A DNA stretch of 21,381 bases from positions 1 through 21,381 of IMG/VR virus record IMGVR_UViG_3300044695_004703; one strand, 5' to 3'. A model generated the notes under the pieces. The model saw nothing but the letters and a program-made list of their open reading frames with translations. It was not told where the DNA came from and did no database searches. Position 1 is the first letter of the stretch; the number at the start of each line of letters is the position of its first letter. A program made the position numbers and the translations under genes. Shown piece after piece: positions 15,501 to 21,381 of this stretch. The stretch comes from a virus.

Positions 15501-18500
15501 GTCAACACCTCTGAAAGACCAACTGACTTATTGAGTTCCGATTCAATCTTTCTATCAATATTAGCAACCTTGATTTGAGATGAGTAAAAGTTGGGGTTGT
15601 CAAATCCACCATTATTCTTGGCAGCTTGAAACTCTTGTTTAGCTTGATCCAATTCTTGCGATAGTCTTTGCAAGACGGCTGGGGCCTTAATCGAAGCCCC
15701 CTCATCCGGCAATTCCCACCGCATCTTCCCATCGTATTTTCCGGGGAACCAGCCAGTGACGGCGCGGATTTCCTCGCTGTCTTTGCCAGCCGCAGCCATC
15801 GCCTTCGCCGTGTCGAGCGAATCACGCATAAACTGAGGCATCTCAGCTTTCTCACCAGCGTAGGAAGGCTTGTTCGTCAGCCTCACATTCCCACCCAGCC
15901 CAGTCTTGGCGAAGCTCTTTTCAAGCATCCGCTCACTGCCAGATTGAAGCATGCGGAGGACGTTCAAAAGCTCCTTGTCCGTAGGCTTTGCGTCTGCCAC
16001 ACCCATGATGCGGTTCCACAGGCGGCGAAGGAATGCTTTAAGCTCCTGCCACGCGGATGTTGTGGGCCATTTGCCAGTTTTCTCGATGATCGCAGCCAGA
16101 CGCTCCTCGAATGCACGGAGCATGTGAGTGGCTTGATCCTCGTTGGACTCACGCGGGTATTTACGCAGGACTTCAGCGATGTCAGTCTCCGTGGAGTTGC
16201 GTTTAGCCCAGTCGATTAGCCAGTTTTGCTCGTTCTCAGTGAGACCAGCGAAGCCAAAATGGACAAGGCTTTCATGGAGGATGACGCGACGTGCTGCGGC
16301 TACTGAAACGGGGATGCCAAGCTCCTCCGCTGCTTTGATGTCGCTCTGACGGGCAATGATGTTCTCGGGGAAGAGGAACACATGGCCTGACGAGATGAAA
16401 ACGCCTTCGATTCGACCAGCACGTAGGCCAGCGGCGATGTCTCGAAAGGCTGTCGTGAGGGATTCGCTCGCAAGAAACTCTTCCGCAGTCATCACTGTGG
16501 CAAAAGTTGCGGCTGGCACTTCTTCTTGGACTAGCTGCTTGGCAAAGGCGACATCTTGACCAGTGACTTCTGGACGCTCATCAAGAGGCTTATCCTTGGC
16601 CGTGATGGAGTCGCGGGCGCGCTTACGCTCCTCCTTGAAGGATTCGCGCTGCTCTGCCTCTTCTTCCTCCTTGCCGTAAATGTCAGCCATCACCTTCTCG
16701 GTTCGAGTAGGCTCAGACATGATGCTGGCAACAACCTCGTCCTTGGTAGCCTTGACGCCAAGTGCATCAGCCACTTCTTTTAGCTTGGCCTTTGGCAGGC
16801 GACCAACCTCATCGTCCAGCGTGCGCTTGACCTTAGCTTGATCGCGGAACTGATTCCGCATGACATCCAAAGCGCCGATGATGGAGTCGGCATCCCGTTC
16901 AGCCACGGGAATTTCCTTAGTTGACGGCTGCGTTTCTTGTGTTTCACTTGGCGGCAACTCACTGGATCGACCCCCAGTGAGGTTGGAACCAACACCGGCT
17001 ACCGCCGCTCCTTCAGCCAAAGGGGCGGCGGTTTCGTTTTGTGTGGCTACCGTTGTGGTTTGGGGAAGTTGTCCAGTGGATGGTATAGAGGGAAGGCTTC
17101 TAACAAAAGTTTGACCGCTTGCCCAACCTTTATACCAAGCATCATCCCATTTTTGATCTTTAGGCGATCTATTTGGCATCCTTGCAGGCGGAGGCTCGCC
17201 TTGTCTTTCTGTGGCGGCTTGGAATCCTCTCGCAAAAGCATTTTCTTCTGTTTGAGTCTTGAACGAAACGGCTGGCTTTTTGGTTCCTTTTGTGGGCGCT
17301 CGTAGCAACTCTTGAATTTTTGCCTGTATTTGCCCTTGAGTAACTGGTTTTTGAATTGGTCCGGGGGCGGTCGCTTTCGCGGCCTGTGCAGCAGAAGGTG
17401 CTGCCTGAACTGGTTCGCCAGTTGCCCCCGGTTGGAATACGTAGAGGTCGCGTTGCTTGACGTAGCCTTCGGGAAGGGTGATGCCGTAGGCGTCCACGGC
17501 GGAGGCACTGACCGGTTCGTTGGCGTCAAGCGCCTCAAAAATGAACCGCTGCTGAAGGCCCGGTGCCCACGGTTTGTCGGTTCCGGGTTCATCCCGGTCC
17601 TCTTTGAGCGCCTTGAGGTTGCGTTTCGCTTCCGTCAGTCTCGGTTGCCAGTAGAGGTACGCTTTGCTGTTTACGTTGGGCTGATTCGCTTCAAGCTCGG
17701 CAATCTCCGCCTCTAGTTTTGCGATTCTCGGAGTGAGGTACTCCTCCGGCGTCATCTGCTCCGGCTTCGTCACATCCCGCTCCATGGCGCTGCCTCCCGG
17801 CATGACCATGCCTTCGGTAGCGGGCGTCGGCTTCGCTTGCGGGGTGATTGGTTGGATAGATTTTTCCTTTTTGCTACTACTAGTGCTTGATTTTGGGTAT
17901 TTGGATGAAAAAATACCAGCATGTCCAATATCAGAATCCATTGCAGGATTGGAAAAACTTGTGCTGTTTGCAACACCGCTTTTGATGTCGCCTTTTACAG
18001 GAGGGAAAGTGCCCGCTTTTGTTCCAAAAGATGCACCAATATCGGAACTAGGAATGTTCGTTTGCCCTTCCAGTTGGCTGCCACCGTTGGTAGAAAGCCG
18101 CACAATTTTAAGCAAATTATCATCAAGTGCCTTGAGTGCAGTAAGGAGTTTGGTATTTCTCCCAGCAGGCTCAAAACTAAGAAGTTTTGCTCTCAATCTT
18201 GCTACAGCAAGCATTCGAGAATCCCCAGAAAGCATAGGTATGTTAGAATCACCGTAAATGGTAAGCGTGTCTTGGAGCACCGTTGGGTTGTGGAGCAACA
18301 CTTGGGACGCCCCCTCCTTGCCACCGAACAGATTCACCACATTAACAGGAAGATTAGAGATAATAGAATCTGCAACCTTCAAGTTGTTGATATTAGAGAA
18401 CACGGAAGAATAAGCTCCTCTCACAGAGGAGTTCCTATCCCGGATTAATTTTTCTTCTTCTTGGCTATTTGCTGAATCGAGTAAGATATTGCCAATGCTT

Positions 18501-20122
18501 GATTCTTTTTCTTCCCGGCTTTCAACTCGGTCTTGAGGTTCTTGACGAAGGCTTTTTGTGTCGATGATTTCGAGAGGGGCATTTTCTTGTGGGGCTGTGG
18601 GTTGAATTGGTGCTGCCTGAACCGTCGTCACGGCGGGGGCTTCTTGATCCACGACGGGTGGACCCGTCTCAGGCAGCGAAGGTGTTTCTTCGACTGGAAT
18701 TTCTTCCAGAACTGGCATTTCAGGCGTTACTTCCGGCCCAGCCTCTTCAACCTCTTCGACAGACTGAACTGCTGGCTCAGATGGTGGCGGCGGCATGCTA
18801 TCAGCGACTTTTTTGTTCTGAGCGATGATGGCTGCTGCTGTGGCTGCGGCGTCTTGTGCATCTGGATTATCTACTGTGGCGGCAACGAGATTTTCAGCGG
18901 CGACAATGCCGGGGTCGGTGGGCTTCCCCATCAGGCCGCTGAGTCGTTGCTCAACATCTGATGGCATGCCCTCCGGTTGTGGTCCTTGGATGTTAATTGC
19001 CTGACTCACGGCTGGCAACCAACTCACAACTCCATCTGGAGTAACCACTGGAATGCCGCCCTCACTGGCGTTCTTTTGGCTTTCTTCGGGGGTTACTGGA
19101 GGAGTGGAATCAACCGGAGTAGCGTTGATTTCTGACTGCCACTGCTGCTGCTCTGGCGTTTGCTTATCAGGCGGAGTGCGTCCCAGCTTGTTGATGGCAC
19201 CAAACATGGCACCTCCAACACCTTCCCACAAAGCAGCCTCGCCAACGCCTTCAAAAAGGCCGGGTGTTTCCACGCCTTGCGGAGCGGTAAGCTGGGTCGA
19301 GAGGTTGCTAAGAGCTTGCGTAGAGCCGCCTTCAAGAGTTTCTTGGGCAAAGCCCATGCGAATACCCGGAATGACCTTGCCAGCGGCATCATCCACGCCA
19401 CCAAGCAGACGGCGAGCAGCGGATGTTTCGAGGGCTGTGCCAAAACCAAATCGTTCGGGTAGGACTTCGGATAGACCGCCACCAATGAGGTTTAGATAGG
19501 CTTCTGGCCCCTCCATGCCAAGGCGCTCGTTTTCCTGCGCCTTTTGAGCGGCACCTTGAGCGAATCCGGTTCCATACAGGGCGCTACTGGCTCCGCGTTG
19601 GATAGCCTGAGCGGTCAAAGCCTGACGAGCGGCCTGCGTTCCAGCGGCGGCAATTCTTTCAGCCGCCAAGCCCTTACCCAGCGCGCCGCCGATACCGCCA
19701 GTGGTGATGATACCCCCGACATTGCCGAGGACGTTCGCGCCCTTCATGGCGATGTCGTCCTCATAGAGCGGATTAACCGGAGCAATGCTTTCGAGGCCTT
19801 CCTGCAAGGACTCACCCGCACCCTGAATGGTTTCGCTGCCAAGTAGAGCGCCAGCGCCAGTCACGGCACCCGGAACAACTCCGGCAAATCCGCGTCCGGC
19901 AGCTCCGAGCATGGAGGTGACGTAGCCTTGGCCTGTATCGTCGGGAATTGCCATGAACTCATCGAAGGCAAACTGAATCACCTTGTCGTCATTCAGTTCC
20001 ACATCCCCTTGAAGGTTGGGCAAGATGTTCTTCTGGAAAAAGAAGGTTTTAGCCTGAGACTTTTCTTCTGGAGAGAGGGCTTGATAATCCTCAGAACGGG
20101 TGATGTCATACCATTGGGGCAT
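9500..20122 (-). CDS. Giant polyvalent virion/ejection protein (3540 aa)
   Basis: A single open frame of 3540 codons, typical of phage polyvalent proteins that are packaged and ejected with DNA. Approximate order: Gly/Ala-rich hydrophobic, glycine-zipper-like N-terminus (65-320); disordered Pro/Glu linkers (325-900), with residues 559-734 antisense to an HNH gene; an RMF/CrpP-like motif (960-1005, ending WYKGWASGQ); a zincin-like HESLVHFG (His1283); an LPD23-like domain with TGWFPGKYDGK and HEVQHW (His1594) and later LAGEIEARDVQ; an ADP-ribosyltransferase-like domain (about 1905-2030, FYHVT and KVFFTE) ending near SPDIRLSL; long coiled coils (2070-2800); an LPD38-like C-terminus (about 2850-3400) with hydrophobic segments. 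I infer roles in genome ejection, membrane passage and early host takeover. Start: ATG 20122 with GAGGT about 11 bases upstream. Confidence 0.85.
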   Translation of the reverse strand: MPQWYDITRSEDYQALSPEEKSQAKTFFFQKNILPNLQGDVELNDDKVIQFAFDEFMAIPDDTGQGYVTSMLGAAGRGFAGVVPGAVTGAGALLGSETIQGAGESLQEGLESIAPVNPLYEDDIAMKGANVLGNVGGIITTGGIGGALGKGLAAERIAAAGTQAARQALTAQAIQRGASSALYGTGFAQGAAQKAQENERLGMEGPEAYLNLIGGGLSEVLPERFGFGTALETSAARRLLGGVDDAAGKVIPGIRMGFAQETLEGGSTQALSNLSTQLTAPQGVETPGLFEGVGEAALWEGVGGAMFGAINKLGRTPPDKQTPEQQQWQSEINATPVDSTPPVTPEESQKNASEGGIPVVTPDGVVSWLPAVSQAINIQGPQPEGMPSDVEQRLSGLMGKPTDPGIVAAENLVAATVDNPDAQDAAATAAAIIAQNKKVADSMPPPPSEPAVQSVEEVEEAGPEVTPEMPVLEEIPVEETPSLPETGPPVVDQEAPAVTTVQAAPIQPTAPQENAPLEIIDTKSLRQEPQDRVESREEKESSIGNILLDSANSQEEEKLIRDRNSSVRGAYSSVFSNINNLKVADSIISNLPVNVVNLFGGKEGASQVLLHNPTVLQDTLTIYGDSNIPMLSGDSRMLAVARLRAKLLSFEPAGRNTKLLTALKALDDNLLKIVRLSTNGGSQLEGQTNIPSSDIGASFGTKAGTFPPVKGDIKSGVANSTSFSNPAMDSDIGHAGIFSSKYPKSSTSSSKKEKSIQPITPQAKPTPATEGMVMPGGSAMERDVTKPEQMTPEEYLTPRIAKLEAEIAELEANQPNVNSKAYLYWQPRLTEAKRNLKALKEDRDEPGTDKPWAPGLQQRFIFEALDANEPVSASAVDAYGITLPEGYVKQRDLYVFQPGATGEPVQAAPSAAQAAKATAPGPIQKPVTQGQIQAKIQELLRAPTKGTKKPAVSFKTQTEENAFARGFQAATERQGEPPPARMPNRSPKDQKWDDAWYKGWASGQTFVRSLPSIPSTGQLPQTTTVATQNETAAPLAEGAAVAGVGSNLTGGRSSELPPSETQETQPSTKEIPVAERDADSIIGALDVMRNQFRDQAKVKRTLDDEVGRLPKAKLKEVADALGVKATKDEVVASIMSEPTRTEKVMADIYGKEEEEAEQRESFKEERKRARDSITAKDKPLDERPEVTGQDVAFAKQLVQEEVPAATFATVMTAEEFLASESLTTAFRDIAAGLRAGRIEGVFISSGHVFLFPENIIARQSDIKAAEELGIPVSVAAARRVILHESLVHFGFAGLTENEQNWLIDWAKRNSTETDIAEVLRKYPRESNEDQATHMLRAFEERLAAIIEKTGKWPTTSAWQELKAFLRRLWNRIMGVADAKPTDKELLNVLRMLQSGSERMLEKSFAKTGLGGNVRLTNKPSYAGEKAEMPQFMRDSLDTAKAMAAAGKDSEEIRAVTGWFPGKYDGKMRWELPDEGASIKAPAVLQRLSQELDQAKQEFQAAKNNGGFDNPNFYSSQIKVANIDRKIESELNKSVGLSEVLTHDVLFEAYPELSNVSVRYELRLTGKGQFDRAGNEIVINERLRNSEDGLSVLLHEVQHWIQEREGFARGGDSRMAFADPRMGLGSKEGIRAATKILNRILGDMRKPLSIEEFAKSAWQSDVVTSEIEESYKDYLKTTKKASLDYNLEKLAQETAAKEWYKNLAGEIEARDVQARQKLTPEQRRATAPYSSENIAKEDAIVMFGGGTQASYSTADEARLAELYQNLTPELPNPAVREAYDRLATTQTQVAISDLRNESGLSKEDFAQSLQTLFDNGQAVLSPASSIEQQEADAAEYGVFGHGGTPASFVTVMPETAKFSLADTSRDAEYLAAVEAGDMEKVQEFVDKAAGRFASMEEIDPREFQYSDEDDPFFYHVTDKERLEQIVYEGEGLRPGSQGQFAGAAAQANSRGKVFFTERSGVKVWMGEVERQLESSRDYDEDASVEDDLAVIRIPKHLVQGKQDDDPRNSPVRVGRDFFTTQPIPAFPEAVVRDDEGNVIPPSQRFQPKSPDIRLSLNSAQEESENESAQKAEEKIKSIGAQVAELQAKAKQAPWQGAKIPVDMVLANHPAMTNEVRGEIMELARKIIASKLAAGIPYEELATDVTKPSFIGKVTQNNEFFAEPMRQALLTEVGLVMHTEAQRLAAEGKPLEADILLSNYQSVMQAAANKSSVGSNVLRMRQGVINHPDYGPLHIANNIRALQAEERRKTVGTNAPGLADEVKNIQFTTDQAAKDVADAVEDIQERSDEEFAMEAMSDEVKSRWSRAKALIAKMGAIARNLVKRGVKGFKASKAASAASDDLDKFSVEELQSEFKKAQSELNGILKSILGEEAAPAKGTRKPKKTPAQILAIRTALFNSMAKEGLPVDLETAVAGIAPVRRTMWDTMVERISKGVGSKVESIERKPEDKQLLNDLTNQLTRVLRDSVQGEKKEAPKESLGLRALRAFGYVASNDQLVREAWEAARENAVEVLADVKRAELGLPKLTEQLAALESDLAEFTARKEGGSIAQQKAADAKIEATQEQIKDVKARIAAIEKQIKALRPEFVKRRDELMSEVPRQFFATSQARSIIREALEDKYDNTKELLDNVEEARQHVIDRLNEAVDKEGNVDPARWDRDSSFIKRAFDDMVADMRESLAKAEAKRIAAAREKLFSATEEEQIRIIQRKLNDLRPEEGGIKIPWDKLAQIRISEQKTLESQMFEALKADPAFAGLPDSDLAKLSKIVSKVWQKKRETVIAKELERIEARNDWSKKAKEAVKEHHPKIMRLINAGLFDDNALYALIAEEYGFKELTPEQQARAIAITEKFMDPKTPRYVRAALQKEFKDIMMEVRGPTLLQTLNAVWYSSVLSSMRTMATIALSVLNNGLTFIGEAVATVIANPTNPSKWIPILDSIDAIAKNLGPAAVDMWKYLKTGDSVYLDSNILNDPFYADQIKKGVALDGVDVGERMYRTAKNPVTKAIGWHVMVITRLLRVLDGFNARLGKVSSMPFMYRRLTDEYDSSVVRALTDPAHYREKLIQDGVDPNSPALSALAMHAMHEDWDSQKGLLSNLEQNTNYNAAWSAMTGDPKGAGGVLYGSVKMIERFMGTVADTFEKAIDQRLEMMGKQGVEKDPLEDFIVRRLGKPSSYFLNYLASNLLPGFGLGFVRVVGNSLNQAISLIPFVGMLRVMEGQDPRQKVAHRALLMRNQAFGIIGLMVMVKALKDIEDEPDDEKRGWFVEGNWEGLTPQQKAALFASGAQPNSIGYYKNGKRINIRYSEWPLASLFSLTGNLSDNSKYRPESWQTASAGSKAAKAVYYMWSSAFTMPAISQAMENLGAPRGSEDPFEAAERRIPKALASFAGGYIPRSIKDLDMWMQSETNRYKGWESLAKEIPFVRRAVGTEYLDVFGKQLETDRAPWSRVFTEGPDDPAYQLLGRLSAKGVWLSPPNPNGKLVGEGSKRREMTPDEGVMYQKEVGKGYRQLVLRYGNRLLQMPEERAKKFASQKAEEVREKVTAKIDRIVR
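17921..18448 (+). CDS. HNH homing endonuclease with two zinc fingers, antisense inside the giant gene (175 aa)
   Basis: On the strand opposite the giant gene lies a complete HNH_3-family protein. Finger one is Cys14-x2-Cys17 with Cys34-x3-Cys38 (FCSKRC), finger two Cys70-x2-Cys73 with Cys90-x3-Cys94 (FCSQSC). The nuclease core is VNGKRVLEHRWVVEQHLGRP (His120), then HHINRKIRDNRICNL with His139, His140, Asn142, Asp147, Asn148 and Asn152. This order of motifs is diagnostic. ATG 17921 is the only start, since an in-frame stop lies at 17906-17908. Local sequence is AT-richer than the flanks, a sign of transfer. Its codons align exactly with those of the giant gene, and the giant frame stays open across it. 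No clear promoter or strong ribosome binding site is visible. Confidence 0.88.
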   Translation: MSNIRIHCRIGKTCAVCNTAFDVAFYRRESARFCSKRCTNIGTRNVRLPFQLAATVGRKPHNFKQIIIKCLECSKEFGISPSRLKTKKFCSQSCYSKHSRIPRKHRYVRITVNGKRVLEHRWVVEQHLGRPLLATEQIHHINRKIRDNRICNLQVVDIREHGRISSSHRGVPIPD

Positions 20123-20143
20123 GGAGTAAGGCTACCTCACGAT

Positions 20144-21381
20144 TTATTGTGTTTCAATAGCCTTCATCACATTTCCAAGAGCTTTTGAGCGGGTTGCTGG
20201 TGGCAACTCTCGCGCAACGGGCGAAGGGCTTAATGCACCCCTCTTTTCTAGGAAATTCTTTGCCCACACTTTGAGTAGTTCGTCGTAGCTCACTTGCTGA
20301 GTTCCGATAAAACCGAGTTTGCGGCGACCTTCTCCCGGTTCACGGAAAACCGTTTCCTGTGGGACAATGCCAATTTTGTCGAGAACATCCCAAGCAACCG
20401 GAACGGTTCCATAGCGAGGATTGCGAACAATGTTTTCTCCGGGGTTGAGGACGGCACGGGCAAACGATTCAAGCTGGTTCACATTAGTTCCCTCAAATGG
20501 CTCATCGGGAACAATATTTTTGATTTTGCGCTCAATGCTGCTCTGAGCCTTTTCCCACGCGGTATCGACAGCCTTGGCCTCTATGTCGGCAGCTTTCTTT
20601 TGTTCGATGAACTGTTTTTGCTGGGTAAATGGAACGTTCGCCAGATTAACCTCAGTTGGTGGCGCGACGGGCTGTTCGACGGGGCGCGCGGTTGAAACCG
20701 TGGCGGGAGGCGGAACGGCAGCACCCCCAGTAGCAGTCTTAGCCTGCGGGAACAGCGCACGGTCCAACTCGTTCTGATACTCGGTGGAATACTGGGAATA
20801 CTTGTCGAGGAGGGTCTTTCGGACGGGGTTTGGAACGTATTTACCCTCAGATTCCTCAATCTCCTCTGGCGTATTCTTGAGCGTTTCGGCCAGAGTGTCC
20901 AAGCCGGACTTAATCATCTTGAGGCGTGCATTTTCTCCACCACCGCTGCCACCCCTGCCCAACTGATACTTCGCGGCACCAACCGCAGGCAATCCTTGGT
21001 CAACAATTCGGTAAGCCTCGTTCACGTCCTTGATACCAGCAGCGGTTAGCTCGGCTGCTTGACGCTCTCGCTCCTCTTGACGCCGCGCCTCCACACTCTG
21101 CCTAGCCGTGTAAATGCGGTCATTGTCGTTGAAAAGAGACTGAACCCGTTGATCCAGCGCGGCCATCGGGAATTGAGACTGAATCGCTCGTTTCTTTTCG
21201 AGGTAGTCGGGCTGGTCGCCAGCAATGCCAACAAGAGCACCAACAGCCTGCTCCGCCTGCTTTGCCGCCTCTTGCTGTTGACGTAGGCGATTCGCATTCT
21301 CAAAGATGGCGTTATACTCGTTCTGGATGGCCTGAGTGCGGGCCAGCGGACGCTGTTGACGCAGTGCCGTGATCTGGTCCT
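20144..21381 (-). CDS. Coiled-coil, Pro-linked virion-type protein (5' partial)
   Basis: An ATG exists at 21166, but the same frame stays open without a stop to the window edge and continues in the same style (QQRPLARTQAIQNEYNAIF, RLRQQQEAAKQAEQAV), so the true start is outside and ATG 21166 is probably internal. The visible 412 residues are Gln/Glu/Ala-rich helices predicted to form coiled coils, a Pro-rich linker (about AAVPPPATVSTARPVEQPVAPP), then a mixed C-terminal part with RKLGFIGTQQVSYDELLKVW. No enzyme motif is seen. It ends 21 bp before the giant polyvalent gene and should be a co-transcribed internal virion or ejection protein. Confidence 0.7.
   Translation of the reverse strand, partial: DQITALRQQRPLARTQAIQNEYNAIFENANRLRQQQEAAKQAEQAVGALVGIAGDQPDYLEKKRAIQSQFPMAALDQRVQSLFNDNDRIYTARQSVEARRQEERERQAAELTAAGIKDVNEAYRIVDQGLPAVGAAKYQLGRGGSGGGENARLKMIKSGLDTLAETLKNTPEEIEESEGKYVPNPVRKTLLDKYSQYSTEYQNELDRALFPQAKTATGGAAVPPPATVSTARPVEQPVAPPTEVNLANVPFTQQKQFIEQKKAADIEAKAVDTAWEKAQSSIERKIKNIVPDEPFEGTNVNQLESFARAVLNPGENIVRNPRYGTVPVAWDVLDKIGIVPQETVFREPGEGRRKLGFIGTQQVSYDELLKVWAKNFLEKRGALSPSPVARELPPATRSKALGNVMKAIETQ

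Noticed and set aside
9500-20122. Many other plus-strand frames antisense to the giant gene (for example 12759-13280, 15668-16219, 18533-18961)
   Set aside because: None shows a domain motif; they mirror Leu/Ser/Arg-rich complements of the coding strand. Only 17921-18448 has a diagnostic family pattern.
21164-21166. ATG 21166 as the real start of the last minus-strand gene
   Set aside because: The frame stays open to the window edge with the same coiled-coil-like composition, so the gene is most likely truncated by the edge.

Overview
The window looks like part of a tailed-phage (Caudoviricetes) genome or prophage. It holds two blocks of tightly packed genes that converge at about position 8869. 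The plus-strand block (737-8867) is a recombination and replication module. The minus-strand block (21381-8871) carries very large phage 'polyvalent' proteins of the kind packaged in virions and ejected with the DNA. Gene spacing is phage-like, with many ATGA/GTGA overlaps and AGGAGG-type ribosome binding sites, so the host is a bacterium. I cannot name the host. No terminase, portal, capsid, integrase or tRNA is visible, and both ends cut through genes.

Layout. Positions 1-84 are the tail of an unknown gene. Positions 88-694 carry no convincing protein gene but can be tiled by five consecutive closed RNA domains followed by a strong intrinsic terminator: a candidate large structured RNA of about 600 nt, in the size class of the phage-borne ROOL and GOLLD RNAs. 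Then follow a small basic protein, an HNH endonuclease with a helix-turn-helix tail, a Sak4/AAA_24-like recombinase, a DUF669-like ssDNA-binding protein with an SSB-type acidic tail, a MazG-like pyrophosphohydrolase, a RuvC-like resolvase and several small unknown proteins, one a 52-residue membrane protein missed by length cut-offs. At 5029-5181 a consensus promoter, a structured leader or small RNA and a terminator sit directly before an HNH gene, a replication initiator and a primase-helicase. Inside the initiator gene are helically phased short repeats, a 16-bp palindrome and a (GACAAA)5 tract that together resemble a lambda-type origin.

The minus-strand block reads from the right edge: a partial coiled-coil protein, a 3540-residue polyvalent protein (Gly/Ala-rich hydrophobic N-terminus, disordered linkers, an HExxxH zincin-like domain, an LPD23-like HExxH domain, an ADP-ribosyltransferase-like domain, long coiled coils, and an LPD38-like C-terminus), and a Cys-rich 210-residue protein translationally coupled to it.

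The most unusual points are: (1) the large RNA at 88-694; (2) a complete two-zinc-finger HNH homing endonuclease gene (17921-18448, plus strand) lying antisense inside the giant gene, in exact codon register, with the giant frame kept open across it; (3) a promoter/terminator/antiterminator-like leader before the replication operon; (4) an origin-like element in the initiator gene. All functional statements rest on reading the sequence and recalled family patterns; no searches were run.
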